This document shows positions 8,901 to 16,863 of a stretch of 64,000 nt of DNA, one piece after another (the stretch's first letter is position 1; the number at the start of each line of letters is the position of its first letter). The notes beneath the pieces are model-generated. The model did not search any database. It saw nothing but the letters and a program-made list of their open reading frames with translations, and had not been told where the DNA came from. The stretch lies in NCBI GenBank assembly GCA_013298215.1, contig JAAFKE010000002.1:62001-126000 (forward strand). Direction: 5' to 3'. This DNA comes from Cytophagales bacterium (GTDB lineage: Bacteria; Bacteroidota; Bacteroidia; Cytophagales; Spirosomataceae). Both the position numbers and the translations under genes were made by a program.

Positions 8901-9023
8901 TCGATCTTGAAGATTGGTGGCAGCAACATTTTGGGTACGCCCTACATCCAAGCGTTTGGTAGCTCAACCGTTGGGGCAATGTACTACGTGAGCATTTCGT
9001 TCGATGAGTTGTTGAACAAATAA
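5937..9023 (+). CDS. TonB-dependent receptor with N-terminal CarboxypepD-regulatory-like domain
   Basis: Outer-membrane active-transport receptor of 1028 residues. The ATG at 5937 is chosen over upstream non-ATG codons because it gives a clean signal peptide (MRKNLFNQLCLSLTALLFSF... ending GALAQ). Next is a carboxypeptidase-regulatory-like beta-sandwich (NVSGVITDGATKEPLIGISV), then the plug (VVVSASRIEESVMKSPVAVE; SINMRGFGQTGNPRTVQMIDG; PGAASALYGPNAIQG), then a beta-barrel ending in an aromatic-rich strand. An insert of roughly 95 residues (about 690-785), almost entirely Ala, Gln, Val, Thr and Gly, interrupts the barrel. The ligand is unknown. No SusD partner lies beside it, which argues against a glycan-type SusCD pair. 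A strong terminator follows 20 bases after the stop. Confidence 0.88.
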   Translation: MRKNLFNQLCLSLTALLFSFGALAQTNVSGVITDGATKEPLIGISVAIKGKVLGTITDGKGKFALTTTTPPPFTIVISSVGYQGQEIEIKGNRTDLKIALAEQVIMGQEVVVSASRIEESVMKSPVAVEKMDIRAIREAAAPDFYGALANFKGIDIATQGVLFKSINMRGFGQTGNPRTVQMIDGMDNSAPGLNFPVDNIAGIPELDVESVEILPGAASALYGPNAIQGLILMNSKSPFLYQGLSANVKTGVMSAENRDVKTTGFYDASIRYAKAFNNKFAFKLNLAYITAKDWQATDYTNLNVGGLSDPNRGPGTAPNYDGMNVYGDENQQNMQSVARSLIAARLLPAAALGLVPDRSISRTGFIERDLVDYNTKSFKFNAAVHYRLSEKVEAIAQINYGYGTTVYTASGRYSLRNFSIAQGKIELKGDNFTLRAYTTRENSGQSYTAGLTAITMNELWKPSAQWYGQYLGAFVQARGSGQPEDAAHLLARGVADQGRPVPGTPAYTELLDKARNGSISSQIIPGFGGGGFTDNSNLVHVEGVFNFKNQIKFADVLVGANFRQYQLASNGTLFADQVDGRNGRININEYGGFVQVAKTLFNDHLKLSGSLRYDKNQNFTGQFSPRVSAVTTFGQQNFRVSYQTGFRIPTTQNQYIDLLTPAARLIGGLPDSYARYNLANAVSRESVVAFGAAAAQTGANPATQQQAVQFITAQVTQQVTAAVTAAVTAAVQAGVAAGQIPAAAAAGIIQQQVAAAVPGQVAANLPAAIAANGASVVQLLSIQANVGLLVPYQRKEFKTERVANYEIGYRGVISKKLFIDTYYYYSVYKDFIGGVILLQPTASIQPGLLPEVTGVLGGGTRRAFSMPVNSSKDITASGWAVGLTYQLPKGFSLAGNFSHNQLNNFTPTAELQTAAFNTPANRWNISFGNRSVNGSKVGFNVAFKRQDAFVWEGYGVPTEANVRQFQNTTVPAFSNLDAQVSYKLSSMKSILKIGGSNILGTPYIQAFGSSTVGAMYYVSISFDELLNK

Positions 9024-9043
9024 ATCTGCTTAATTACTTTACC

Positions 9044-9080
9044 AAAAAGGGCGTTCGGATCATCTCCGAACGCCCTTTTT
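9044..9080. terminator. Strong intrinsic terminator, usable in both directions
   Basis: A 16-bp perfect stem (AAAAAGGGCGTTCGGA with its complement) around the loop TCATC, with A- and T-tracts on both sides. It lies between the TonB receptor and convergent recJ, so it can end both transcripts. Confidence 0.92.
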
Positions 9081-9113
9081 GGTTGTGAATTTATACGACC
9101 TGCGCCAGCAAAA

Positions 9114-10820
9114 TCACTCAAATCTGATGTCTTTCAACATGAGTTGCAGGGTTTTTTGCCCCCTAAAATCGTTTTCTTCAATCGAATAACAAATGGCAAA
9201 TGGCTTGCCCGTCATCAGGTCGGCGTAGTGGTGCGCCATGCTGAAGCCCACCGCCGTAAACACGGGCGTACCCGTTTGATAGACCTCAATTTTGAGGTGC
9301 TTTTCCTTCATAATTGTGGGTTTGCCCGCCACCATCACCCCACCACTCGAAAACACGGGTGTCATGTTTTGGGGGCCAAAGGGCTGCATTTGGTTAATGA
9401 TGCCGAAGAACCGGGGCGTAATGGCCGCCAGATTCAGTTCCAAATCAATGTCGATCATGGGGGTGAGTTGCTCAGGCAAAATGGTTTTTGCCACCACTTC
9501 GTCGAACTTTATGCGGAAAGCATCCACGTTTTCTAAGGGCATCGTGAGCCCCGCCGCAAAGGTATGCCCGCCAAATTGTTCCAATAAATCGGCGCAGGCT
9601 TCGATGGCATCGTACACATCGAAACCAGGCACCGACCGCGCCGATCCCGCCGCTTTGTCGTGCGACAGCGTGAGGATGATTGTGGGGCGGTGGTAGCGTT
9701 CTATGCACCGGCTGGCCACGATCCCGACCACGCCTTTGTGCCAAGTTGGCTTAAAAAGCACCGTGCTGCTGGCATCTTGGAGCCATTGGTTTTCTTCAAT
9801 CATCGCAATAGCCTCGTCGGTAATGCTCGAGTCGAAGGTGCGGCGTTCGAGATTGTGCTTGTTTATTTCAAACGAAAAATCGGCGGCTTCGGCTTCGTCC
9901 TCGCACAGCAGCAGGTTCACGGCCTGGCGGGCGTGGGCAATGCGCCCTGCCGCGTTGATGCGGGGCCCCAAACCGAAGACCACGTTCATAATGTCTATCT
10001 TTTTGGTAAAACCCGCCACCTGTGCCAACGCTTTTAGGCCAGTGCGCGGGGCAGCGTTGAGGCGTTGGAGGCCGTAGTAGGCCATTACTCGGTTTTCGCC
10101 CGTGATGTGCACAATGTCGCAGGCGATGCTGACAACCAATAAATCGAGGTATTGGTAGAGCAGTTCGAGGTCGTAGTGGTGGTCGAGACAAAAAGCGTGG
10201 AGCAACTTAAACCCCACCCCGCAGCCCGTTAGTTCTTTGTAGGGGTAGGCGCAGTCGGCACGTTTGGGGTCTAAAACAGCCACGGCCGCTGGCAGTTGGC
10301 TGCCCGGGCGGTGGTGGTCGCAGATGATAAAATCGATGCCGTATTCGGCGGCCAGTTGAACCTTATCGACCGACTTTATGCCACAATCCAACGCCACAAT
10401 GAGCGAATATCCGTGGTCTCTGGCCCACTCCACGCCCTGGCTCGACACGCCGTAGCCCTCCACGTAGCGGTCGGGAATGTAGTGTTCTAATTGGTCGTAG
10501 AAACGGCTCAAAAAACCGTAAAACATCGCCACCGACGTGGTGCCGTCAACGTCGTAATCGCCGTAAACCAATATCTTTTCTTTTCGGTCGATGGCCAAAT
10601 TTAGGCGATCAACCGCTTTTTGCATATCGGCCATCAAAAACGGATCGTGGAGCTGCGACAGCTCGGGGCGGAAAAAAGCCTTGGCCTCGTCGAACGTGTC
10701 GATACCCCGCTGAACGAGCAACTGAGCCAAAAAAGGGTTCAGATTAAGTTGCTGCGCCAACGTTTCGGCAACGGGTTGTTGGGTTTCGGAGAGCGGGTTG
10801 CGGTAAATCCAGCGTTTCAT
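9114..10820 (-). CDS. recJ: Single-stranded-DNA-specific exonuclease RecJ
   Basis: 5'-3' exonuclease on single-stranded DNA, acting in recombination, base-excision and mismatch repair. The 568-residue protein carries the DHH phosphoesterase motifs: motif I with VYGDYDVDGTTS (about 83-94), the DCGIKS region, motif III IICDHHRPG (about 165-173), the DHHA1 domain with GGHTFAAGLTM, and the C-terminal OB-like part ending LQLMLKDIRF. Length is normal. Its start codon lies only 9 bases after the stop of the second TonB receptor on the same strand, so the two are probably transcribed together. No functional link between them is known. Confidence 0.95.
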   Translation of the reverse strand: MKRWIYRNPLSETQQPVAETLAQQLNLNPFLAQLLVQRGIDTFDEAKAFFRPELSQLHDPFLMADMQKAVDRLNLAIDRKEKILVYGDYDVDGTTSVAMFYGFLSRFYDQLEHYIPDRYVEGYGVSSQGVEWARDHGYSLIVALDCGIKSVDKVQLAAEYGIDFIICDHHRPGSQLPAAVAVLDPKRADCAYPYKELTGCGVGFKLLHAFCLDHHYDLELLYQYLDLLVVSIACDIVHITGENRVMAYYGLQRLNAAPRTGLKALAQVAGFTKKIDIMNVVFGLGPRINAAGRIAHARQAVNLLLCEDEAEAADFSFEINKHNLERRTFDSSITDEAIAMIEENQWLQDASSTVLFKPTWHKGVVGIVASRCIERYHRPTIILTLSHDKAAGSARSVPGFDVYDAIEACADLLEQFGGHTFAAGLTMPLENVDAFRIKFDEVVAKTILPEQLTPMIDIDLELNLAAITPRFFGIINQMQPFGPQNMTPVFSSGGVMVAGKPTIMKEKHLKIEVYQTGTPVFTAVGFSMAHHYADLMTGKPFAICYSIEENDFRGQKTLQLMLKDIRFE

Positions 10821-10829
10821 TCGAGGGGA

Positions 10830-12938
10830 TTAGCGTTGATTAATCATTATTTTTATTCCTCCAAACCAGTATCTGCCCACGGCGGGTTCAAAAAAACGGT
10901 TGGCGGCGGCGTTGGTTTGCACGTTCTGAAAGTACTGCGCACCAAAGAGGTTGTTTACGCCCAAAAATGGTTCTACGTGGGTGCGGTGTTTTTTATTTAT
11001 TGCCCAGCCCGCCCTCAAATTGACCACCTGGTAGCCGTTGGCCGTTACGGTGTTGGCATCGTTGGCAAAAAAATCGCTGGCGTGGCGTACCTGTGCAATG
11101 CCATAAAAACCATTCTGGGCAAAATACCGCAACTCGCCGTAGGTCGTCTGCCGAGGAATACCTGGCAGGGCGTTTCCAGCAAAATCGCTGGTGGTAGTTT
11201 GGTATATTTTGTACTTAAAATCGGAGTAGGTGTAGCTGCCGTGAAACGTAAGGCCGCGTGCCAAAAATGCACTCACGCCCAACTCAATGCCCTGCCGCTT
11301 AGACTGCCCCGCGTTTCTAAAAAACACGCGCCCCGTTTGGCCACTTAGCTGAAAAGGAACGAGTTCGTCGGAAACATCAATGTTAAAAAGAGCCACGTCA
11401 ATCCGAAGTTTGTTGTGTAAAAACAGTTTAGCACCAACCTCAAAGTTTACGGCGCGTTGGGGGTTTAGTTCGGCGTTGAAGCCGCCCAAACCGCTCGGGT
11501 TGTTCGACAGTTCGCTCATGGTGGGGGTTTCAAAACTGGTACCTGCATTGGCGTACAGGCTGCTTTGTTGGCCAATTTGGCGCGTAATTCCCAGCGTTGG
11601 GTTGATGGTTTGGTAGGCCCGCCTGCCCGACTGGTTGCCGTCGGCTATAAAATTATCGGTGGCGTTTAGTTTGATGTTGTCGTAGCGCAGTCCTGCCAGC
11701 AGCCCCCACCTACCCAACGAGAGGCGCTGAGTCAAGTAAAACGCCACGTTTTTGAACTGCTCCAACTGGTCGAAGGTCAATTTGCCGCGCTCGCCCAATA
11801 GATTGTCGAAACGGCGGCGGGTATCGTTTTGGTTTTCGGCATCCATACCTGCCCTGAGCTGGTACTCGAAACGCTCGTTTTTGGGGTATGAGAATTGGTA
11901 CTGCAAGCTGAGGCCCCCAAAAAGGCGGTCGATGCTCCCCGCGCCCGCAGCCTGAAACGCCAACAGATTTGTGAAAGCACGTTGGGTGGCAAAGCCCCGG
12001 GCAAAAAATAGGTGGTTGCGCACCTTTTTCTCGAAAACAACGCCCACGCGCCCCTGCTGCACGGCTTCGCCAGCATTGAATCTGAGGTTGTTGGGGTGCG
12101 CCTGCTGGCGAGACTCAGTGCTTTGTGGGGCCGTTAGCCCGCCAGGGTCGTTGGCAGTGGGGCTGTTGCCGTAGTTTATCAGCACCGAAATTTTGGTCAA
12201 AGAATCGAAATCGTAGCGGACTTTGGCGTTGATAATGGTGTTTTGCATTTGGCTGTGGGCGCGGTAGCCATCCGACTGGTTGAACGATCCCCCCAAAACG
12301 TACTGCCATTTGTTTTTTTTGGAAGCCACTTTTAGGCTCAAATTTCTGTACCCAAACGACCCGCTGGCTGCTTTAAATTCGAGCATCGGTAGGTCGGCGG
12401 CGTTGTCGGTTTGTAGGTTAATGACCCCGCCAGCGGCGTTGCCGTACAAACTCGACGACGGCCCGCGAACAACCTCCATGCGGGCCATCATGCTGGGGTC
12501 AATGTTGTCGATGTCGGCTTGGCCGTCGGGCGTTGATTCGGGGATTCCGTCCACCACCAGCCTAATGCCGCGAATGCCAAAGGCTGCCCGCGCCCCAAAA
12601 CCACGGACGGAAATGCGCAAGTCTTGGGCGTAATTGTCGGGGTTTTGGGCAAAAAGCCCAGGCACTGCCCCCAACGATTCGAACAAAGACAATTGTTGCT
12701 GCCCCGTTTTGATGCGGCTGCCGTCCAACACCGTCATGGCCATCGGAATGCGGGTTTCTTTGGTCTCGATGCGGGTACTTATTACCACCACGGGGGCCAA
12801 TTGCAGGGTGCGGAGGCTGTCGGGTTGGGCGGCGGCGGGGGCAGAAAACCACAAAAGTATCAAACCAACCAAGCACGAAATAACACGTCGTTTTGGCAGT
12901 TGTTGCGGGTCAGTGTTTTGTTTTTTTACGAATCTCAT
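10830..12938 (-). CDS. TonB-dependent receptor, siderophore/FecA-like
   Basis: A 702-residue outer-membrane receptor without the N-terminal carboxypeptidase-like domain. After a signal peptide (hydrophobic run ending APAAAQPDS) comes a TonB-box-like segment (VVVISTRIETKETRIPMAM). The plug follows with LRISVRGFGARAAFGIRGIRLVVDGIPESTPDGQ and MEVVRGPSSSLYGNAAGGVINL, then a barrel ending RYWFGGIKIMINQ. The plug layout is that of metal-chelate receptors of the FecA/CirA group, so ferric-siderophore or related uptake is likely, but the ligand cannot be read from sequence. recJ follows 9 bases later. No Fur box was recognised in the 138-base upstream gap. Confidence 0.85.
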   Translation of the reverse strand: MRFVKKQNTDPQQLPKRRVISCLVGLILLWFSAPAAAQPDSLRTLQLAPVVVISTRIETKETRIPMAMTVLDGSRIKTGQQQLSLFESLGAVPGLFAQNPDNYAQDLRISVRGFGARAAFGIRGIRLVVDGIPESTPDGQADIDNIDPSMMARMEVVRGPSSSLYGNAAGGVINLQTDNAADLPMLEFKAASGSFGYRNLSLKVASKKNKWQYVLGGSFNQSDGYRAHSQMQNTIINAKVRYDFDSLTKISVLINYGNSPTANDPGGLTAPQSTESRQQAHPNNLRFNAGEAVQQGRVGVVFEKKVRNHLFFARGFATQRAFTNLLAFQAAGAGSIDRLFGGLSLQYQFSYPKNERFEYQLRAGMDAENQNDTRRRFDNLLGERGKLTFDQLEQFKNVAFYLTQRLSLGRWGLLAGLRYDNIKLNATDNFIADGNQSGRRAYQTINPTLGITRQIGQQSSLYANAGTSFETPTMSELSNNPSGLGGFNAELNPQRAVNFEVGAKLFLHNKLRIDVALFNIDVSDELVPFQLSGQTGRVFFRNAGQSKRQGIELGVSAFLARGLTFHGSYTYSDFKYKIYQTTTSDFAGNALPGIPRQTTYGELRYFAQNGFYGIAQVRHASDFFANDANTVTANGYQVVNLRAGWAINKKHRTHVEPFLGVNNLFGAQYFQNVQTNAAANRFFEPAVGRYWFGGIKIMINQR

Positions 12939-12989
12939 TCATCAAACCTACAAAGTTTTTATTAGAATCTAAGCCGCGCCAGTTGTATT

Positions 12990-13022
12990 TTGCGCTGGTT
13001 CGATGCTTAGTCTGTATATTTG
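12990..13022 (+). promoter_or_regulatory. Probable fabG promoter
   Basis: TTG at 12990-12992 and TATATTTG at 13015-13022 are separated by 22 bases and lie about 55 bases upstream of the fabG ATG. The spacing is at the long end for Bacteroidota promoters. Confidence 0.45.
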
Positions 13023-13076
13023 CCACAATAAACATTGATTCATAAACCGTTCTGAACACACCTACCTAACTTTTGC

Positions 13077-13823
13077 ATGAAATTACTCGACAATAAAGTT
13101 GCCATCGTTACGGGGGCATCGCGTGGCATTGGCCGGGCAATGGCCATTCGTTTTGCCCAAGAGGGCGCAAATGTGGCGTTTACGTACCTATCGAGTGTAG
13201 AAAAAGGCCAAGCCCTCGAAGCCGAGTTGGCTGCTTTTGGGATCAAGGCAAAGGGGTATCGCTCGGACGCGTCCGACTACAAAGCTGCCGAAGCATTGGT
13301 GGCGGAGGTTGCCGCCGATTTTGGCACAATTGATGTGCTGGTAAACAACGCTGGCATAACCCGCGACGGTCTGCTGATGCGCATGAGCGAAGAGAACTGG
13401 GATGTGGTGATAAACACCAATTTGAAGTCGGTTTTTAATCTGACCAAAGCGGCCACCCGGGTGATGATGAAAGCCAAAAGCGGCTCAATTATTAATATTA
13501 CGTCGGTGGTGGGCTTGCGCGGCAACGCTGGCCAGGCCAACTATGCCGCATCTAAGGCTGGTATTATTGGTTTTACGAAGTCGGTGGCCTTGGAGTTGGG
13601 GTCGCGCAATATTCGGTGCAATGCCATTGCCCCAGGTTTTATCGAAACCGAAATGACGGGCGAACTCAACGAGAAAGCCGTTGAAGAATGGACGAAGAGT
13701 ATTCCTCTCCGGCGCGGTGGCAAACCCGAAGAGGTGGCCGACTGTGCGGTGTTTTTGGGTTCTGATATGTCGAAATACATTTCGGGGCAGGTTTTGCAGG
13801 TCGATGGAGGAATGTTAACTTAA
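13077..13823 (+). CDS. fabG: 3-oxoacyl-[acyl-carrier-protein] reductase
   Basis: Short-chain dehydrogenase that uses NADPH to reduce 3-oxoacyl-ACP in type II fatty acid synthesis. All family features are present in 248 residues: the cofactor motif TGASRGIGRA (12-21), NNAG (90-93), the active-site tetrad N115, S143 (INITS), Y156 and K160 (YAASK), and a PGFIETEMT segment with the C-terminal VLQVDGGM. The ATG at 13077 gives the standard N-terminus. The VWA-protein gene starts 3 bases after the stop, so they form a transcriptional unit, although no functional link is obvious. Conserved close identity to FabG separates it from other SDR enzymes. Confidence 0.93.
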   Translation: MKLLDNKVAIVTGASRGIGRAMAIRFAQEGANVAFTYLSSVEKGQALEAELAAFGIKAKGYRSDASDYKAAEALVAEVAADFGTIDVLVNNAGITRDGLLMRMSEENWDVVINTNLKSVFNLTKAATRVMMKAKSGSIINITSVVGLRGNAGQANYAASKAGIIGFTKSVALELGSRNIRCNAIAPGFIETEMTGELNEKAVEEWTKSIPLRRGGKPEEVADCAVFLGSDMSKYISGQVLQVDGGMLT

Positions 13824-13826
13824 AAA

Positions 13827-15914
13827 ATGCGAAACGAACTCTATTTTACCACCTCGCCGTGGTTCATCCTGGCGTGCTTGGCCGTTGGCGCAGCCTACGC
13901 CTACTTTTTGTACCAGCCCAAACCGTTTTGGAGCAAGTCGCTCAACGTGGGGCTGGCGTTTTTGCGCGGTTTTTTGGTGAGTCTGCTCTGTTTTTTGTTG
14001 ATGAGTCCGCTCGTAAAAACCACCCAAACTACCGTCGATAAGCCAAAAGTGGTGCTGGCCATCGACAACTCCGAATCGATGAAAAACCTGCCAAAGGCCG
14101 TGCTGGTCAAGGCCGACGAATTGCGCCAAAAACTTACGGCGGCGGGCTTGGAGGTAGCCGTGCAAACGCTAAACCCAAACAATGCCACTGAAAACCTAAG
14201 CGATCTTACATTTGACCAGCCAAGTACTGACCTGTCGGGGTTGCTGATTGGCCTAAAAAATAATTACGAAGGCCGCAACCTGACCGACGTGGTTTTGCTC
14301 ACCGACGGCATTGTTAATCAAGGGCTTACGCCCACTTTCAATACCTACCCATTTAAGGTACACAGCGTGGGCGTGGGCGATACGCTCCCGAAGCGCGACG
14401 TGGCCATTAAAAATGTGGTGGCCAACAACGTTGCGTACCTCGGAAACCAGTTTCCAGTGCAGGCAGACGTGGCCGCCAACGGTTTTTCGGGGCGGGCAGC
14501 CAACGTGTATCTCAAACAAAACGGACGGATATTGGACCGAAAAAATGTAGCTTTTGGGCAAGACGATGCCTTTCAGCAGGTTACTTTCCAGGTGTCGTCA
14601 AACACAAACGGAACCCAACACTACGTGGTGGAGGTGGAGCCGCTGGCGGGTGAGTTTACGACCCGCAACAACCAGCGAGACATTTACATTGATATTGTGG
14701 ACGGAAAAGAAAAAATTCTGCTGCTGGCCTTGTCGTCGCACCCCGATGTAAAGACGCTGCGGACGATTATTGAAAAAAACGATAATTATGAGCTCGATGT
14801 GGTGCTTTTTGGGTCGATTAATAATTGGGCTGATTTGAATTATACCAAAAAATACGACCTTGTTATTCTGCACCAATTGCCCGACCATTTTGGGACGGGT
14901 AACGACGCGATTCAAAAGTTTTTGCAGCGCGACAATACGCCGCTATTTATCGTGTTGGGCAACCAAGCCAGTGCGCAAAGCGCCAGCCGCCTCAATCAGG
15001 TGGTGCGCATCAATGCCCCAAATGGCCAAACCGACAAAGTAACGGCGCGGTTTAATACGGCCTTCAAACTCCTCAATTTAGATGCCGACAAACTGGCCGT
15101 TCTCGAAAAACTCCCACCGCTGTCGGTGCCCTACGGCGACTACCAACTGGGGGCGGGCAGCGAGGTGGTGCTGTTTCAGAACGTAGGTAGTGTGCGCACC
15201 AACAAGCCACTGCTGATGATTAACACCTCCACCACCCGCAAGGCCGCCGTGCTGGCGGGCGAGGGGATTTGGCAATGGCGGCTCGAAGAATATGCCCTCA
15301 ACGAAACCCAGGTGGCGGTCGATGAACTGATCCAGAAAACAATCCAGCTCATTTCGGTGAAAGAAGACAAACGTAAGTTTAGGGTTTATCCGCTCAATAC
15401 CGACCTGCTCATCGGCGACAAAGTCAGTTTTGAAACGGAGATTTACAACGATATTTACGAAAAAACCTACGGCCAGAGCGTGAAATTGGACATAACCAGC
15501 GAAAACGGCAAACGGCAAACCTACAACTATACCAACGCCGATGGCAGCAGCCGATTTGAACTCAGCGGGCTGACGGCGGGGGTGTATCGGTACACGGCCA
15601 CCACCAGCCTCAACGGCGGAAAGCAGGAGCAGGCATCGGGTGAGTTTATTATTAAAGACTTGCAGTTGGAAGCACTGAACCTAACCGCCGACTTTGGGAT
15701 GCTGCGCCAGTTGGCCACCCAGACCGACGGATATTTTGTGAAACCCGCCCAAATGGAGCAATTAATCGAGAAGCTAACCAGCCAAAAAGCCCCCGATCGC
15801 CTCGATAGCACCGAGGAAATGACCGAACTGATAAACCGAAAGTGGTTGTTTTTCTTGCTTCTTTTGCTGGTCTCTCTCGAATGGGGAACGCGCAAATACC
15901 AAGGTTCGTACTGA
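13827..15914 (+). CDS. Von Willebrand factor A-domain membrane protein
   Basis: A 695-residue protein with two N-terminal membrane helices (about 10-30 and 42-62), a VWA domain starting with VVLAIDNSESM (D80, S82, S84: the DxSxS metal site) and VVLLTDGI, then a long beta-rich extracytoplasmic region and a last membrane helix (about 676-690, WLFFLLLLLVSLEW). This layout matches a Bacteroidota family that resembles Bat proteins but is longer, with a ThuA/glutamine-amidotransferase-like middle (residues ~280-400). The function is not established. It follows fabG by 3 bases, and the DUF2279 gene starts inside its 3' end. Confidence 0.72.
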   Translation: MRNELYFTTSPWFILACLAVGAAYAYFLYQPKPFWSKSLNVGLAFLRGFLVSLLCFLLMSPLVKTTQTTVDKPKVVLAIDNSESMKNLPKAVLVKADELRQKLTAAGLEVAVQTLNPNNATENLSDLTFDQPSTDLSGLLIGLKNNYEGRNLTDVVLLTDGIVNQGLTPTFNTYPFKVHSVGVGDTLPKRDVAIKNVVANNVAYLGNQFPVQADVAANGFSGRAANVYLKQNGRILDRKNVAFGQDDAFQQVTFQVSSNTNGTQHYVVEVEPLAGEFTTRNNQRDIYIDIVDGKEKILLLALSSHPDVKTLRTIIEKNDNYELDVVLFGSINNWADLNYTKKYDLVILHQLPDHFGTGNDAIQKFLQRDNTPLFIVLGNQASAQSASRLNQVVRINAPNGQTDKVTARFNTAFKLLNLDADKLAVLEKLPPLSVPYGDYQLGAGSEVVLFQNVGSVRTNKPLLMINTSTTRKAAVLAGEGIWQWRLEEYALNETQVAVDELIQKTIQLISVKEDKRKFRVYPLNTDLLIGDKVSFETEIYNDIYEKTYGQSVKLDITSENGKRQTYNYTNADGSSRFELSGLTAGVYRYTATTSLNGGKQEQASGEFIIKDLQLEALNLTADFGMLRQLATQTDGYFVKPAQMEQLIEKLTSQKAPDRLDSTEEMTELINRKWLFFLLLLLVSLEWGTRKYQGSY

Positions 15915-16861
15915 AAAATAGGGTGGCATCGGCGAGCAAATATACAACACCTGGCAACACCAAAAAGGTATTTTTGGGGCTGATTTTCTGGTTGTTGGCG
16001 TTGTTTTTTTGCCCACAATCGCGCGCGCAATTGGACACAGCTGGCGCAAAAAAACCAAATTACCGCGCCCTGCACTGGATACTGGCTGGCGAGACTACCC
16101 TCTACGCGGGGTCTATGTACGGACTGAGCCGCGCTTGGTATAAAACCAAGTTTACCCAGTTTCGGGTGGCCGATGACTTTGACGAGTGGAAACAGGTTGA
16201 TAAGGCGGGACATTTTTTTTCGGCCTACCAAATTTGCCGGCACACCGCCGCGCTCTACCAACAAACGGGCGTGAGCCGCAAACAAGCTGCACTCTACGGG
16301 GCCATCTCGGGGTTTATGTTTCTGACACCCATCGAAATTTTAGACGGTTTCCAGCCCGACTACGGGTTTTCGCCGAGCGACATGGCCGCCAACGTACTTG
16401 GTCCAGCACTTTATCTGGGCCAATACGCCCTCTGGGACGAAGCCCGAATACAGCCCAAGTTTTCTTACCACCGCACCAGCCTGGCGCGGGTGCGGCCCGA
16501 ACTACTGGGCAAAAATCTGGGTGAGGAGTGGCTCAAGGACTACAACGGTCAAACGTACTGGCTGTCGGTAAACGTGGCCTCGTTTTTGCGCTCGGGGAGT
16601 GGTTTTCCGAAGTGGCTCAACGTGTCGCTGGGCTACGGCGTTCAAGACATGGTTGGCGCGCGGGTGGCCAAAAGTTTGGAGCTCGGCTACGCCCCTTACC
16701 GCCAGTACTACCTGTCGCTCGACGTGGACTTGACGCGCATCAAAACCCGCTCAAAAGTTCTCAAAACGCTATTTTTTATGGCCAATACGCTCAAAATTCC
16801 CGCTCCCGCCCTCGAGCTAAACTCCCAAAGTGGTTTGCGCTGGCACTGGCTCTATTTTTGA
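15881..16861 (+). CDS. DUF2279-family protein
   Basis: The ATG at 15881 overlaps the end of the VWA gene by 34 bases in another frame, which suggests translational coupling. The 326-residue product has a hydrophobic export segment (VFLGLIFWLLALFF, ending SRAQ). The DUF2279 core follows: SMYGLSRAWYKT, DEWKQVDKAGHFFSAYQ, LYGAISGFMFLTPIEILDGFQPDYGFSPSDMAANVLG. The invariant-looking D-K-x-x-H and D-x-x-x-N residues are present. The family is annotated as a predicted periplasmic or outer-membrane protein of unknown function. It is convergent with bshC, with two bases between the stop codons and no terminator in between. Confidence 0.78.
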   Translation: MGNAQIPRFVLKNRVASASKYTTPGNTKKVFLGLIFWLLALFFCPQSRAQLDTAGAKKPNYRALHWILAGETTLYAGSMYGLSRAWYKTKFTQFRVADDFDEWKQVDKAGHFFSAYQICRHTAALYQQTGVSRKQAALYGAISGFMFLTPIEILDGFQPDYGFSPSDMAANVLGPALYLGQYALWDEARIQPKFSYHRTSLARVRPELLGKNLGEEWLKDYNGQTYWLSVNVASFLRSGSGFPKWLNVSLGYGVQDMVGARVAKSLELGYAPYRQYYLSLDVDLTRIKTRSKVLKTLFFMANTLKIPAPALELNSQSGLRWHWLYF

Positions 16862-16863
16862 GC